From the NCBI RefSeq assembly GCF_039729195.1, contig NZ_CP155796.1, positions 5,208,001-5,272,000 on the forward strand: 64,000 nucleotides of DNA, in the 5' to 3' direction. Each line of letters starts with the position of its first letter. The stretch's first letter is position 1. This DNA is from Mycobacterium sp. DL (lineage in GTDB: Bacteria; Actinomycetota; Actinomycetes; Mycobacteriales; Mycobacteriaceae). The notes below the pieces were generated by a model. That model did not search any database and was not told the origin of the DNA. It was given only the letters and a program-made list of their open reading frames with translations. Position numbers and translations under genes: made by a program. This document shows positions 8,148 through 17,735 of the stretch, piece by piece.

Positions 8148-9413
8148 ATGAACGAGATGACGATGAACGCCTCACGGCGCCGGGCACATGACAAGCTGGC
8201 CTCGCTGGCCGGTGTGCGCCCGATCCGCAGGCCGATCCGCCGCGGCAGTGACGAGGAGTTCGATCTCTACTACGTGCGGACCGGTCGCAAATCCGCCCAT
8301 CCACTGGTGGTCATCCCCGGCGGCCCAGGTGCGGCATCGATCGCGCTGTATCGGTCGCTGCGGCGGCACGCGGCCATCGACGGTCTCGACGTCATCATGG
8401 TCGAGCACCGTGGGGTGGGTCTGTCCCGTCACGACGATGCGGGCCACGACCTGCCCCCGGAAGCGCTTTGTGTCGACATGGTCGTCGACGACGTCGCGGC
8501 AGTGCTCGACGACGCCCGGGTCGATCAGGCCGTCGTCTACGGAGCGTCGTACGGCACCTATCTGGCCGCGGGCCTCGGCGTACGACACCCGGCACGGATC
8601 CACACGATGGTGCTCGATTCACCGCTGCTCTCGGCTGACGACATCAACGAGGTCCGGGCGCAGATCCGCCGGGTGCTCTGGGAGGGCGTGGTGCCTGAGG
8701 ACGCCGACCTCGCAGCCAAGGTGCGCCGACTGGTCTCCGACGGCGTTCTCGATCCGACGGCCGTGCTGCGGGCCGCGGACATGTACGGCATCGCCGGGCC
8801 GGAGGTGCTGCGCCGGCAGCTGGATCTGCTGCTGGCGGGCCACGACTGGCTCTGGGCCGCAGTGGGTCTGGGCACCAGACTGCTGCTGGAACGCCAAACT
8901 CCGTACCATCACGAGCCCGACCTCGTCGAGCGCATCGCCTACCGGGAACTGAACTACGGCGCCGTGCCCGACGGCGGACCGCTGGATCCCGCGGTCGCCT
9001 TTCGGCAGATCGCAACCGGAGACGTCGATTTCATCGCCGAACCCTACGATCTGGTGTCGGCCATGCCCGGCTTCTCCTGGCCCACCGCGGTGATCTCCGG
9101 GGGCCGCGACCTGACCACACCGCCCGCCGTGGCGCGCCGCGTCGCCGAGCTGATTCCGGATTCGGTGCTCGTCGAACTCCCCACTGCCGGTCACAGCATC
9201 CTCGACACCCGCGAGCAGGCCGCGCTGCGGGTCTGCCTGGCGGCCAGTGGCGGCAACGTGCATGAACTCGGTTCCCGCTCGGCAGAATTGGACGCGCTAT
9301 CGGCAAACCTGACGATTCGGCTCCTGGTCCGCGGCATCAGTTTCGCGGCAAGAGCCGAATCGGTGGTACCCGATGCGGTGCCGAGGGTGATGCGTCAGGC
9401 CCCTACTTCATGA
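8148..9413 (+). CDS. Alpha/beta hydrolase, proline iminopeptidase-like (S33)
   Basis: A 421-residue protein with the prolyl-aminopeptidase arrangement: oxyanion segment IPGGPGAAS, a conserved VEHRGVGLS loop, nucleophile elbow GASYGT (Ser), later an acid in SGGRDLTTP and the catalytic His in TAGHSIL. There is no signal peptide, so it is cytosolic. It probably cleaves an N-terminal residue from small peptides, which would fit the adjacent peptide-uptake operon, although the two face each other and their 3' ends overlap by 11 bases. M. tuberculosis, as I recall, has no gene here, so this is a species-specific insertion. ATGs at 8157 and 8163 are alternative starts. Confidence 0.82.
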   Translation: MNEMTMNASRRRAHDKLASLAGVRPIRRPIRRGSDEEFDLYYVRTGRKSAHPLVVIPGGPGAASIALYRSLRRHAAIDGLDVIMVEHRGVGLSRHDDAGHDLPPEALCVDMVVDDVAAVLDDARVDQAVVYGASYGTYLAAGLGVRHPARIHTMVLDSPLLSADDINEVRAQIRRVLWEGVVPEDADLAAKVRRLVSDGVLDPTAVLRAADMYGIAGPEVLRRQLDLLLAGHDWLWAAVGLGTRLLLERQTPYHHEPDLVERIAYRELNYGAVPDGGPLDPAVAFRQIATGDVDFIAEPYDLVSAMPGFSWPTAVISGGRDLTTPPAVARRVAELIPDSVLVELPTAGHSILDTREQAALRVCLAASGGNVHELGSRSAELDALSANLTIRLLVRGISFAARAESVVPDAVPRVMRQAPTS

Positions 9414-11118
9414 AGCCGATCGCGCTGTAGTTCAGATCCCCGATGCCGGCGGGGCCGTAGTTGGCGAGACTGCTGCGCACGGCGACGTTGCCCGGCGACT
9501 GGAACAGCGGCAGGCTGAACCCGACATCCCAGATCATCTCGTCGAGCTCGTTGGCGAGGGTGCGGGCCTTCTCCGGGTCGAGCTCCGACAGCGTCTGCTC
9601 GATCTTCGCATCGATCTCGGGGCTGCCGATCTTGCCGTAGTTGCTCTCACCGTTGGAGGCGTAGATCTGGGTGAGACTCGCGAGCGGGAACGCGTCACCG
9701 CCCCAGGCGAATTGGGCGACGTCGAAGTTGCCGGGTGTCACGTAGTCGCTGAACAGGGTGCCGCCGGCGACGGGGATCAACTCGAGTTCGACGCCGACCT
9801 GGGCCAGATTGTTCTGGGCGATCTGCGCGATCTGGCGAGTGCTCTGGGCGTCGTAGAACACGTCGCGAATCGTGAGTCGCCGGCCGTCCTTCTCGCGGAA
9901 CTGGCCGTTGAGTTGCCAGCCCAGCGCGTCCAGTTCGCGCTTGGCCGCCTCGGCGTCGAAACCGATGCTGTTGTCCTGGTAGCCCTCCTGGCCGGCCAGG
10001 TAGATGTGGTTGTTCAGCGGCGCCGGGTTGTCGGTCAGACCACGCTGGGTGATCGCTGCGATCGCCTGCCGGTCGATGCCCTTGGTGACTGCGGCCCGGA
10101 GCGCGGGATCGGACAGGATGGAGCCCTCCGCGCCGTTGAACGTGAAGTGATACCAGTTCGGTGCCGGCGCACGCCGGATCGAGACCCCGTCGGTGCGGCG
10201 GGCGATTGCCAGGTCGTCCAAGGATGCCAGCCCTACCGCGTCGAGCGCGTTGTTCTGCAGGGCGGGGATCTTGGCCGCGTCGTCGAGCACGGTGTAGGTG
10301 ATCGAGTCCAGCAGCGGCGGTGTGCCCCACCAGTCCGGGTTGCGGGTCAACGTGATTCGCTGGGCGCCGCGGTCGACCGAGGTGATCATGAAAGGACCGG
10401 CCGAGGGCCCCGGACCGTTGAGGAAACCGCGGTTGAAGGCCTCGGGATCGGCTGTCATCGCCTTGGGGGCGAGCATGCTGTTGCCGGCGAACATGCCCCG
10501 CCAGTCGGCGAAGTGGCTGGCGAACGTGATGACCGCCTGCCGGTCGTCGACGCCCTTGGTCACCGACGCGACACGCTCGCTGCCGTTGGGGGAGGCGAAC
10601 AGGTAGGCGTCGTCCTCGCCGCTGGTGGCGTTGATCTGGGCGGCGAAGTCCTCCCAGGTGATCGGCGTGCCGTCGGACCATGTCGCTTGCGGGTTGATCG
10701 TGTACGTGACGACCTGCGGCTCGGTGCTGGTCAGCTCGACGCTGGTGAAGTAGTCGCTGTTGACGGTCATCTCCCCGTCCGGCTTGATGAAGAACGCGCG
10801 CGGCAGCGTGGTCCGCAGCAGCGCCCCGAGTTCACCGAGGTTGCCGTCGACGTGCAGGTAGTTGAAGTTGGGCGGGAAGCCCGACAACGCGAGCCGCAGG
10901 TTGCCGCCCTGGCGCAGCGTGCTCGGGTCCTGCGGGTTGATGTCGGCGGTGGCGCCGATCTCGGCGTTGCCGCCCGCGGACGGAACTTCGGTGTCGCCGC
11001 TGGAGCAACCGGCCAGCACCAGGGTGGCCGCCATCGTGATGCCGAGCAGTCGCAGGGTCACACGCCTGAGCGATGGATCGTGCGATCGTGCGTCTGCTCG
11101 CGGCCTCAGGTAGGTCAT
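9403..11118 (-). CDS. oppA: Oligopeptide ABC transporter substrate-binding lipoprotein OppA
   Basis: A 571-residue family-5 solute-binding protein. The signal sequence ends in the lipobox LVLAGC, then a long periplasmic-type domain includes the family segments YTINPQATWSDGTPITW and SLTQIYASNGESNYGKIG. The overall match to M. tuberculosis OppA (Rv1280c) is strong from memory. It would capture peptides outside the membrane and pass them to OppBC. It is the last gene of the minus-strand opp operon, 11 bases after oppD. ATG 11118 is annotated; a GTG at 11061 is closer to the hydrophobic core and could be the true start. Its 3' end overlaps the convergent hydrolase gene. Confidence 0.92.
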   Translation of the reverse strand: MTYLRPRADARSHDPSLRRVTLRLLGITMAATLVLAGCSSGDTEVPSAGGNAEIGATADINPQDPSTLRQGGNLRLALSGFPPNFNYLHVDGNLGELGALLRTTLPRAFFIKPDGEMTVNSDYFTSVELTSTEPQVVTYTINPQATWSDGTPITWEDFAAQINATSGEDDAYLFASPNGSERVASVTKGVDDRQAVITFASHFADWRGMFAGNSMLAPKAMTADPEAFNRGFLNGPGPSAGPFMITSVDRGAQRITLTRNPDWWGTPPLLDSITYTVLDDAAKIPALQNNALDAVGLASLDDLAIARRTDGVSIRRAPAPNWYHFTFNGAEGSILSDPALRAAVTKGIDRQAIAAITQRGLTDNPAPLNNHIYLAGQEGYQDNSIGFDAEAAKRELDALGWQLNGQFREKDGRRLTIRDVFYDAQSTRQIAQIAQNNLAQVGVELELIPVAGGTLFSDYVTPGNFDVAQFAWGGDAFPLASLTQIYASNGESNYGKIGSPEIDAKIEQTLSELDPEKARTLANELDEMIWDVGFSLPLFQSPGNVAVRSSLANYGPAGIGDLNYSAIGFMK

Positions 11119-11129
11119 GCCGACCGACT

Positions 11130-12968
11130 TTAACTGTGATCGGCCAGTGGCTGCGGAACTGCCGCCAGCAACGTGCGGGTGTACTGGTGGCGCGGGTCGG
11201 CGAAGACCTGCTCACTGTCACCCTGCTCGACGATCTTGCCCTTCTGCATCACCGCCACTCGATGGGCGAGATGCTTGACGACCGACAGGTCGTGGGACGC
11301 GAACAGATACGCCAATCCGAACCGCTCCTGCAGGTCCAGCAGCAGGTTGATGATTCCTGCCTGGATGGACACGTCGAGCGCCGACACCGGTTCGTCGAGC
11401 GCCAGGATCTTCGGCTGCAGCGCCAGCGCCCGGGCGATGCCGATGCGCTGCTTCTGCCCTCCGGAGAACTCGGCCGGGTACCTGCCGGCGTCCTCGCGGC
11501 GCAATCCCACCACGGTGAGAAGCTCGCCGACCCGATCTTCGGTGTCGAGTTTGTCGAAGCCGTTGGCGTGCAACGGCTCTGCGAGGACGTCGAAGACCGG
11601 GAGCCGAGGGTCGAGTGAGGCCACGGGATCCTGGAACACCACCTGCAGGTCGCCCCGGAGTGCTTTGCGGGCGCGTCGGTCCAACGTCGCGACGTCGACG
11701 CCGAGCACCTCGATGGTCCCGTCCTGCGGGGCGGTGAGTTCGAGGATCTGGTGCAGCGTCGTCGACTTGCCGGACCCCGATTCGCCGACGATGCCCAGCG
11801 TGCGGCCCTGTCGCAGCTCGAAGCCGACGCCGTCGACCGCCCGCACTTCGCCGATGCGGCGGCGCAGCACCACTCCCTTGGTCAGCGGGTATGTCTTGAC
11901 CAGACCGTCGACACGCAGCACCACCGCCTCGTCGGCGAGGGCATCGGTCTCCGGTGTCGGAGCTGCGGACACGCCGTAGATATCGGCCGCACTGCGATCA
12001 GCGACCTGCTCGTTCCTGATGCACGCCACCTGATGGCCGGGTGCGACTGTATCCAGGTCCGGCTCGGCCTCCCGGCACGCGTCGACGGCGAGCGGGCACC
12101 GCGGGGCGAACGGGCAGCCCGGGGGCAGTGCCACCAGCGACGGGGGAGCGCCCGGGATCGGCACCAGGCGGGTGCCCTGGGGTGCGTTCAGGCGGGGGAC
12201 CGAGCCCAGCAGTCCCGCCGTGTAGGGCATCCGGCGGCTGCGGTAGAGATCGGCGACCGGAGCCGTCTCCACGGCCCGGCCCGCGTACATCACCAGTGCG
12301 CGGTCGGCGAATTCGGCGACGACGCCGAGATCGTGGGTGATGATCAGCACCCCCGCGCCGGTCACGTCGCGCGCAGTACGCAGCACGTCGAGGATCTGCG
12401 CCTGCACTGTGACGTCCAACGCGGTGGTGGGCTCGTCACAGATCAGCAGATCGGGGTCGTTGGCGATCGCGATCGCGATGACGACGCGCTGGCGTTCGCC
12501 GCCGGACAATTCGTGCGGGAAGGCGCGGGCCCGCCGCTCCGGCTGGGCGATGCCGACGAGTTCGAGCAGTTCGATCGCGCGGGTGCGCGCTGCCCGCTTG
12601 CCGGTGTCGCGGTGGTGGATCTGGATCGCCTCGGCGATCTGGTCACCCACGGTGTAGACCGGCGTCAGCGCCGACATGGGGTCCTGGAACACGGTCCCGA
12701 TCCTGTTTCCCCGGATGCGCGACATCCGCTGATCGGACAGTCCCAGCAGTTCGTCGCCGTGCAACCGGACCGAGCCGGCCACCTCGGCGTACTCGGGCAG
12801 CAGTCCGACGACGGCCATCGCGCCCGCTGATTTCCCGGCGCCGGATTCACCCACCAGGGCCACGACCTCGCCGGCGTCGACGTGGTAGTCCAGCCCGCGC
12901 ACGGCGGCGACGCGTTCGGCGTCGGTGGGGAACGTCACCGTCAGGCCGCGCACCTCCAGCAGGCTCAC
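11130..12968 (-). CDS. oppD: Oligopeptide ABC transporter, fused double ATPase OppD
   Basis: Two complete ABC ATPase modules lie in one 612-residue chain (an OppD-OppF type fusion). Module 1 has Walker A GESGAGKS at residues 40-47 and signature LSGGERQRV. The linker carries the oligopeptide-transporter C-terminal region with cysteines ([13 protein letters not shown]). Module 2 has Walker A GESGSGKS at about 395-402 and signature FSGGQKQRI. It powers peptide import through OppBC. The start is the GTG at 12968, overlapping the oppC stop by four bases; the open frame upstream of it is inside oppC. The position matches Rv1281c. Confidence 0.93.
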   Translation of the reverse strand: MSLLEVRGLTVTFPTDAERVAAVRGLDYHVDAGEVVALVGESGAGKSAGAMAVVGLLPEYAEVAGSVRLHGDELLGLSDQRMSRIRGNRIGTVFQDPMSALTPVYTVGDQIAEAIQIHHRDTGKRAARTRAIELLELVGIAQPERRARAFPHELSGGERQRVVIAIAIANDPDLLICDEPTTALDVTVQAQILDVLRTARDVTGAGVLIITHDLGVVAEFADRALVMYAGRAVETAPVADLYRSRRMPYTAGLLGSVPRLNAPQGTRLVPIPGAPPSLVALPPGCPFAPRCPLAVDACREAEPDLDTVAPGHQVACIRNEQVADRSAADIYGVSAAPTPETDALADEAVVLRVDGLVKTYPLTKGVVLRRRIGEVRAVDGVGFELRQGRTLGIVGESGSGKSTTLHQILELTAPQDGTIEVLGVDVATLDRRARKALRGDLQVVFQDPVASLDPRLPVFDVLAEPLHANGFDKLDTEDRVGELLTVVGLRREDAGRYPAEFSGGQKQRIGIARALALQPKILALDEPVSALDVSIQAGIINLLLDLQERFGLAYLFASHDLSVVKHLAHRVAVMQKGKIVEQGDSEQVFADPRHQYTRTLLAAVPQPLADHS

Positions 12969-13897
12969 TGGTGTCCTCTGCTCTTCGCGCGAGCGCTCAT
13001 CGCCCGCCCCTTTCGGGTACGACGCGGCGCGGGCCGCGCGCCGGGATCCAGCGCGTCCCGCAGCCCGTCGCCGATCAGGTTGGCGCACAACACGATCAGC
13101 ACCAGCACCCCGGCCGGGAACAGGAACACCCACGGGAAGGTCGTCACCGACCGGGTGCCGTCGGCGATCAGCGTCCCCAGCGACACATCGGGAGGCTGCA
13201 CCCCGAAGCCCAGGAAGCTCAGACCGGTCTCCGCCAGAATCGCGATGCCGACGTTGAGCGCGGTGTCGATGATCAGGATCGACGCCACGTTGGGCAGGAT
13301 GTGGCGGACGATGATGCGCCAGTGACTGACGCCCATATACCGTGCAGCGACCACGAATTCGCGTTCACGCAGGCTCATCGCCATGCCCCGGACCATGCGT
13401 GAGCTGATCATCCAACTGAACGCCGCCAGCAGCAGGATCAGCCACAGGATGGTGCCGGACTCCCGGGTGCGGGGGGTGACGATCGCGATCAGGATGAAGC
13501 TCGGGATGACGAGCAGCAGGTCGACGATCCACATCGCGGTCCGGTCCCGCCAGCCGCCGAAGTAGCCGGCGATCGCACCGACAGTGGCCGCGATGATCGT
13601 CGAGATGAACGCCACGCACACACCGATCAGCAGTGACTTCTGCATCCCGCGCAACGTCTGCGCCAGTAGATCCTGGCCCAGCGCGTTGGTGCCGAACCAG
13701 TGCGTGGTGGTGGGGGGCTGCTGCAGCGCGTAGTAGTCCAGATCGCTGTAGGAGTAGGGCAGCAGCGGTGGGATCGCGTAGCAGCCGATGAACAGCACCG
13801 CCAACACGATCAGCGACACCACCGCGGGCCTGTTGCGTACGAACCGGCGCAGCACGAGGGTGCGCCGCGACACGAACTGGTACTCGGGCGCGCTCAC
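12965..13897 (-). CDS. oppC: Oligopeptide ABC transporter permease OppC
   Basis: A 310-residue membrane protein with about six hydrophobic helices and the DppC/OppC EAA-like loop ([20 protein letters not shown]). It begins with a GTG that overlaps the stop of oppB by four bases and ends overlapping oppD by four, so the operon is tightly coupled. With OppB it forms the channel for peptides. The N-terminal segment before the first helix (residues 1-25, VSAPEYQF onward) is typical of OppC. It is equivalent to Rv1282c. Confidence 0.92.
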   Translation of the reverse strand: MSAPEYQFVSRRTLVLRRFVRNRPAVVSLIVLAVLFIGCYAIPPLLPYSYSDLDYYALQQPPTTTHWFGTNALGQDLLAQTLRGMQKSLLIGVCVAFISTIIAATVGAIAGYFGGWRDRTAMWIVDLLLVIPSFILIAIVTPRTRESGTILWLILLLAAFSWMISSRMVRGMAMSLREREFVVAARYMGVSHWRIIVRHILPNVASILIIDTALNVGIAILAETGLSFLGFGVQPPDVSLGTLIADGTRSVTTFPWVFLFPAGVLVLIVLCANLIGDGLRDALDPGARPAPRRTRKGRAMSARAKSRGHQ

Positions 13898-14871
13898 GAG
13901 ACACGGACCCTGGGGTCGAGAACCGCGTAGAACACATCCGAGAGCAGTCCCGCGAGCAGGATCGTCGCCCCGGTGAACACCGTGATCGCGGCGATGATGT
14001 TGGTGTCCTGGGTCGCGACGCCCTGGATCACCCATTCACCCATGCCGTGCCAGCCGAAGATCTTCTCGACGAACACCGCACCGGTGACCAGGGCGCTGAC
14101 GCCGTAGGCGAACAGCGTGGCCATCGGGATCAGCGCGGTGCGCAGGCCGTGTTTGAACAGCGCGCGGCGCCGGGTCAGCCCCTTGGCCCGCGCCGTCCGG
14201 ATGAAGTCCTGGCCCAGCACGTCGAGCATCGCGTTGCGCTGATAGCGGCTGAACCCGGCGATGGACGCCAGCGCGAGGGTAAAGGTGGGCAGCACCAGAT
14301 GCTGCAGACGGTCGACGAACTGCGGCCAGGCGCCGCCGACCGCATCGGGGGATGTCTCGCCGGTGTACTCGAACACCTGCATGCCGAGGATCGAGTTCAC
14401 CTTCAGCGCGCCCAGGATCAGCAGGTTGGCGATCACGAAGGTGGGCGTGCTGAGGATCAGCAGCGACGTCACGGTGATCACCCGGTCCGACACCCGGTAC
14501 TGGCGGATCGCGCCCCACGCGCCCACCACGACCCCGATGACTGTTCCCACCACCGATCCGATGAGCACCAGCCGCAGGCTGACCCCGATGCGTCGCCACA
14601 GTTCCTCGGTGACCGGTTGGCCGGTGACCGTGGTGCCGAAGTCCCCCTGAACAGCCCCCGACACCCAGTTCGCGTAACGCAGCGGAATCGGTTTGTCGAG
14701 GTCCAGTTCGGCGGCCTTGGCGTCGATGACGGCCTGCGGAGGTCGCGGGTTGCGTTCGAGCAGGCTGTCGAGCGGCTCGAACGTCAGCGAGGTCAGACAG
14801 AACGTGAGGAACGACGCCAGACCCAGCAGCACCACGTAGTTGAGGAGCCGACGCGCGAGAAAACGGGTCAC
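13894..14871 (-). CDS. oppB: Oligopeptide ABC transporter permease OppB
   Basis: A 325-residue permease, first gene of the minus-strand opp operon. The N-terminal RFLARRLLNYVVLLGLASFL segment, a long external loop (residues 30-100) and the cytoplasmic EAA loop (RTARAKGLTRRRALFKHGLR) are characteristic of the DppB/OppB family. A GTG start at 14871 is used. Order oppB-oppC-oppD-oppA with successive four-base overlaps is the same as Rv1283c-Rv1280c. The roughly 90 bases between it and the convergent-side gene at 14962 should hold the operon promoter; nothing distinctive was seen there. Confidence 0.92.
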   Translation of the reverse strand: MTRFLARRLLNYVVLLGLASFLTFCLTSLTFEPLDSLLERNPRPPQAVIDAKAAELDLDKPIPLRYANWVSGAVQGDFGTTVTGQPVTEELWRRIGVSLRLVLIGSVVGTVIGVVVGAWGAIRQYRVSDRVITVTSLLILSTPTFVIANLLILGALKVNSILGMQVFEYTGETSPDAVGGAWPQFVDRLQHLVLPTFTLALASIAGFSRYQRNAMLDVLGQDFIRTARAKGLTRRRALFKHGLRTALIPMATLFAYGVSALVTGAVFVEKIFGWHGMGEWVIQGVATQDTNIIAAITVFTGATILLAGLLSDVFYAVLDPRVRVS

Positions 14872-14961
14872 CCGGTGACTCCGCCGATGCGCCGCATCCG
14901 GACAGGTTATGAGAAATGTGTTGATACAGCCCGTCAGGGTGGCCCCGGCGTGGCTGACCAG

Positions 14962-15237
14962 CTATCGCGGCGGCGGGGTCCCGGGGTCAGCCGGTCCCGG
15001 CGCGCACGGCGGGCCGCCCGGCTGTGGGGCGCCCGGCGCTGGAAACGCCTGATGTGCGGCGGGGCCCAGGTGCGGTGAGGACTGGCCGGTTGCCGCATAG
15101 ATCGCGGCACCGCCCAGTCCGGCGATGACAGCCGCGATTCCCACAGCAGCGGCCGTCTCGCGCCTGCCCCATCGTCGCGGCGCCTCCGCAGGGCTGCCCC
15201 ACGCCGGGTCGTCGGACGTCATGTGCTCGGTGCTCAT
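14962..15237 (-). CDS. Small Pro-rich single-pass membrane protein
   Basis: A 91-residue protein of unrecognised family. A short hydrophilic N-terminus (residues 1-28, ending in basic RRWGRRE) precedes one membrane helix (about 29-49) and a Pro/Gly/Ala-rich tail with one cysteine (PGGPPCAPGPADPG). Orientation by the positive-inside rule puts the tail outside. It is divergent from the PhoP-like regulator gene, and a TCACAGC-type direct repeat on its own strand ends 24 bases before its ATG. It is therefore probably controlled by that regulator. A role as accessory or sensing partner of the neighbouring kinase, whose sensor loop is also Pro-rich, is only a guess. Confidence 0.68.
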   Translation of the reverse strand: MSTEHMTSDDPAWGSPAEAPRRWGRRETAAAVGIAAVIAGLGGAAIYAATGQSSPHLGPAAHQAFPAPGAPQPGGPPCAPGPADPGTPPPR

Positions 15238-15260
15238 GGAACACCACACTGGCCTCGCTC

Positions 15261-15278
15261 GATGTGGAGCAGCTGTGA
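15261..15278 (-). promoter_or_regulatory. PhoP-type box facing the small membrane protein gene
   Basis: Read on the minus strand, TCACAGC (15278-15272) is followed by a 4-base spacer and CCACATC (15267-15261), 5/7 like the first copy. The 11-base periodicity equals the TCACAGC-N4-TCACAGC site known for M. tuberculosis PhoP. It lies 41 to 24 bases before the ATG at 15237. Confidence 0.5.
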
Positions 15279-15308
15279 GCCGACCCAGCATCGGATGTGC
15301 CCGGATCT

Positions 15309-15363
15309 TCACAGCCTGCACATAGCTACGGCATAGAGAACCCCTAGGCCGCGGACACATAAT
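15309..15363 (+). promoter_or_regulatory. PhoP-type box array and -10 of the response-regulator gene
   Basis: TCACAGC (15309-15315), a 4-base spacer, ACATAGC (15320-15326), a 4-base spacer and GCATAGA (15331-15337) form three repeats in 11-base phase. A -10-like CATAAT (15358-15363) lies 6 bases before the GTG at 15370, implying a leaderless start. The array spans -61 to -33, the usual place for OmpR-family activation or autoregulation. No good -35 hexamer is seen. Binding is inferred. Confidence 0.55.
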
Positions 15364-15369
15364 GGGTCG

Positions 15370-16116
15370 GTGGCTGACAACCCTGCACCCGCGGTCGACG
15401 ACCGCGTCGTGATGCGCCGTGCCGATGGCAGCCCGATCCACGTACTCGTCGTCGACGACGAACCGGTGCTGGCCGAGCTGGTGTCGATGGCGCTGCGATA
15501 CGAAGGATGGGAGATCACCACCGCAGCCGATGGTGCGTCCGCCGTCGCGCTGGCCCGTGAGACCCCGCCCGATGTGGTGGTGCTCGACGTGATGCTGCCC
15601 GACATGAGCGGGCTGGAGGTGCTGCGCAGACTGCGCGAGCAGAAGCCGGGTCTGCCCTTGCTTCTGCTCACCGCGAAGGACTCGGTGGAAGACCGCATCG
15701 CCGGCCTGACCGCCGGCGGTGACGACTACGTGACGAAGCCGTTCAGCCTCGAGGAGGTCGTGCTGCGGCTGCGGGCGCTGCTGCGGCGTACCGGGGTGAC
15801 CACCGAGACGGGCGGCGCCAAGATCGTCGTCGGAGACCTGGTGCTCGACGAGGACAGTCACGAGGTGACGCGTGCCGGCGATCTGATCTCGCTGACCGCC
15901 ACCGAGTTCGAGCTGCTGCGTTTCATGATGCGCAACGCCAAACGGGTGTTGAGCAAGGCTCAGATCCTGGATCGGGTGTGGAGCTACGACTTCGGCGGCC
16001 GATCCAACATCGTCGAGTTGTATGTGTCCTACCTGCGCAAGAAGATCGACAGCGGGCGAGAGCCGATGATCCACACGTTGCGCGGTGCGGGATATGTCCT
16101 CAAGCCCGCGCGCTGA
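15370..16116 (+). CDS. OmpR/PhoB-family response regulator, PhoP/TrcR-like
   Basis: A 248-residue regulator. The receiver domain (residues about 24-140) has the acidic pair VVDDE, the phosphoacceptor Asp73 in VVLDVMLPD, Thr in LLTAKD and Lys in TKPFSLEEV. The C-terminal winged helix ends RVWSYDFGGRSNIVELYVS, a wording close to the M. tuberculosis PhoP and TrcR recognition region. It overlaps its kinase gene by 23 bases. The GTG start at 15370 is supported by a -10 six bases upstream. Boxes resembling PhoP sites precede this gene, the divergent membrane protein and the glycosyltransferase operon, so it probably controls the whole locus, itself included. Confidence 0.88.
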   Translation: MADNPAPAVDDRVVMRRADGSPIHVLVVDDEPVLAELVSMALRYEGWEITTAADGASAVALARETPPDVVVLDVMLPDMSGLEVLRRLREQKPGLPLLLLTAKDSVEDRIAGLTAGGDDYVTKPFSLEEVVLRLRALLRRTGVTTETGGAKIVVGDLVLDEDSHEVTRAGDLISLTATEFELLRFMMRNAKRVLSKAQILDRVWSYDFGGRSNIVELYVSYLRKKIDSGREPMIHTLRGAGYVLKPAR

Positions 16117-17713
16117 CCACAGCCGGGCCCTGCTGCGTGATCCACGAAGCTGGACGCTGCGGACGCGCCTGCTGGTCACCCAGGTCCTGCTCCTGGCGGT
16201 GGTGTGCGCCGGGATCGGAATCGCGACGGAGTTCGCGCTGCAACGCTTCCTGATGAATCAGCTCGACGAGCAGGTCGTCGAAGCGGGCCAGCGATCGGCG
16301 GTGATCTTCGACTTCGGGCCGCCGCCACCGCCGGGCATGGCGCCGCCCATGATGGGGCCGCGCGATCGACGGGCCGGGCCCCGGCCGCCCGTTCCCGGTC
16401 GACCCCCGGTCATCGGTGAGATCGACGACGGACCCGGGCCGGAGTTCCTGAACGCACCGGGGCAGGCGATCCGCACCGTCGGTGCCGTCGTCGTCGAAGG
16501 CACCGCTGCGCAGGCAGGTGTCATCACGGCCGACGGTGCCCGCGCCGAGATCTCCAGCGCCGCAGCCGAACAGCTCGCCGAACAACCCGCCGACATGCGG
16601 CCCAGGACAGTCGATCTCGACGGGCTCGGCCGCTATCGCGTGGTGAGCTCGGTGGTTCATCACCCGGGCCAGACCATCGTCACGGGCCTGCCCACCGCCG
16701 ACGTCGACGACACCTTGCTGTGGGTGTTCGTCATCTTCTGCGTCGTCGGGGCCATTGCTCTGGTCGCTGCGGGCGCGGCGGGGGTTGTCATCGTCCGTCG
16801 CCAACTCGAGCCGCTGGCAAGGGTTTCCGCTGCCGCCCAACAGGTCGCCGATCTGGAGCTCGACCGCGGCGAGGTGCGGCTGCCCACTCCGATCGTCAAG
16901 GTCGATCCGGCCGCCGCCCACACCGAGATCGGACAGCTGTCCGCCGCGCTGAACCGGATGCTCGACCGCATCGCCGCGGCGCTGTCGGCGCGGCATGCCA
17001 GCGAGACGCGGGTGCGGCAGTTCGTCGCCGACGCCAGCCACGAGTTACGTACCCCGTTGGCGGCCATCCGCGGATATACCGAACTGGCACAACGGAAACA
17101 GCGGGAGCTTCCCGACGACGTCGCCCACGCGATGAACCGTGTCGAGTCCGAAACCGAACGGATGACCCAACTCGTCGAGGATCTGCTGCTGCTGGCCCGC
17201 CTGGACGCCGGGCGGCCACTGCAACAGGAAGCGGTCGACCTGACCAGGCTCGTCGTGGATGCGGTCAGCGACGCGCACATCGCCGGGCCCGACCATGTGT
17301 GGGAACTGGATCTGCCCGACGAACCCGTCGTTGTCGCAGGAGATGAAGCGCGCCTGCACCAGGTGCTGGCCAACCTGCTGGCCAATGCGCGCACCCACAC
17401 ACCGCCGGGCACGTCGGTGACGACATCGCTCGCCGTCGGCGACAGGGCCGAGGTGGTCCTGACGGTCCTCGACGACGGGCCCGGCATCCCGGCCTGGCTG
17501 CAACCCGATGTCTTCGAGCGCTTCGCCCGGGGCGACTCGTCGCGCTCCCGGCGCGGTGGCAGCACCGGCCTGGGGCTGGCGATCGTCGACGCGGTGGTGC
17601 GGGCACACGCCGGCACGATCGAGGTGCAGAGCGTGCCGGGTAGAACACAATTTGTCGTGAGGTTGTCCGGCGATCCACAGTCGACTCACAGCGGAGACCA
17701 ATCGGGCACCTAG
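16094..17713 (+). CDS. HAMP sensor histidine kinase with Pro-rich extracytoplasmic loop
   Basis: A 539-residue orthodox kinase. Helix 1 (about residues 22-42), an external domain of about 150 residues containing a dense Pro/Gly/Met tract (about 75-110), helix 2 (near 215-235), HAMP, then HisKA with the phosphorylated His316 in DASHELRTPL, and a Bergerat ATPase with NLLANARTHT, DDGPGI and STGLGLAIV. It should phosphorylate the upstream regulator in response to an envelope signal. The ATG at 16094 lies inside the regulator gene; a GTG at 16085 is possible. It is followed after 22 bases by the glycosyltransferase operon, with a regulator box at its 3' end. Confidence 0.9.
   Translation: MSSSPRADHSRALLRDPRSWTLRTRLLVTQVLLLAVVCAGIGIATEFALQRFLMNQLDEQVVEAGQRSAVIFDFGPPPPPGMAPPMMGPRDRRAGPRPPVPGRPPVIGEIDDGPGPEFLNAPGQAIRTVGAVVVEGTAAQAGVITADGARAEISSAAAEQLAEQPADMRPRTVDLDGLGRYRVVSSVVHHPGQTIVTGLPTADVDDTLLWVFVIFCVVGAIALVAAGAAGVVIVRRQLEPLARVSAAAQQVADLELDRGEVRLPTPIVKVDPAAAHTEIGQLSAALNRMLDRIAAALSARHASETRVRQFVADASHELRTPLAAIRGYTELAQRKQRELPDDVAHAMNRVESETERMTQLVEDLLLLARLDAGRPLQQEAVDLTRLVVDAVSDAHIAGPDHVWELDLPDEPVVVAGDEARLHQVLANLLANARTHTPPGTSVTTSLAVGDRAEVVLTVLDDGPGIPAWLQPDVFERFARGDSSRSRRGGSTGLGLAIVDAVVRAHAGTIEVQSVPGRTQFVVRLSGDPQSTHSGDQSGT
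17675..17692 (+). promoter_or_regulatory. PhoP-type box before the glycosyltransferase operon
   Basis: CCACAGT (17675-17681), a 4-base spacer, then an exact TCACAGC (17686-17692). The first base is 61 bases upstream of the GTG at 17736, the same distance as in the response-regulator gene. A weak GATGCT six bases before that GTG could be the -10. The box lies inside the kinase 3' end. Confidence 0.5.
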
Positions 17714-17735
17714 CGCGGCCTTCGATGCTCGACTG

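Noticed and set aside
9191..9197. A further TCACAGC inside the alpha/beta hydrolase
   Set aside because: It encodes the catalytic GHS segment and has no phased partner copy.
14962..16179. 405-codon open frame on the minus strand
   Set aside because: Only the last 91 codons (from ATG 15237) look like a protein. The rest is antisense to the response-regulator gene.
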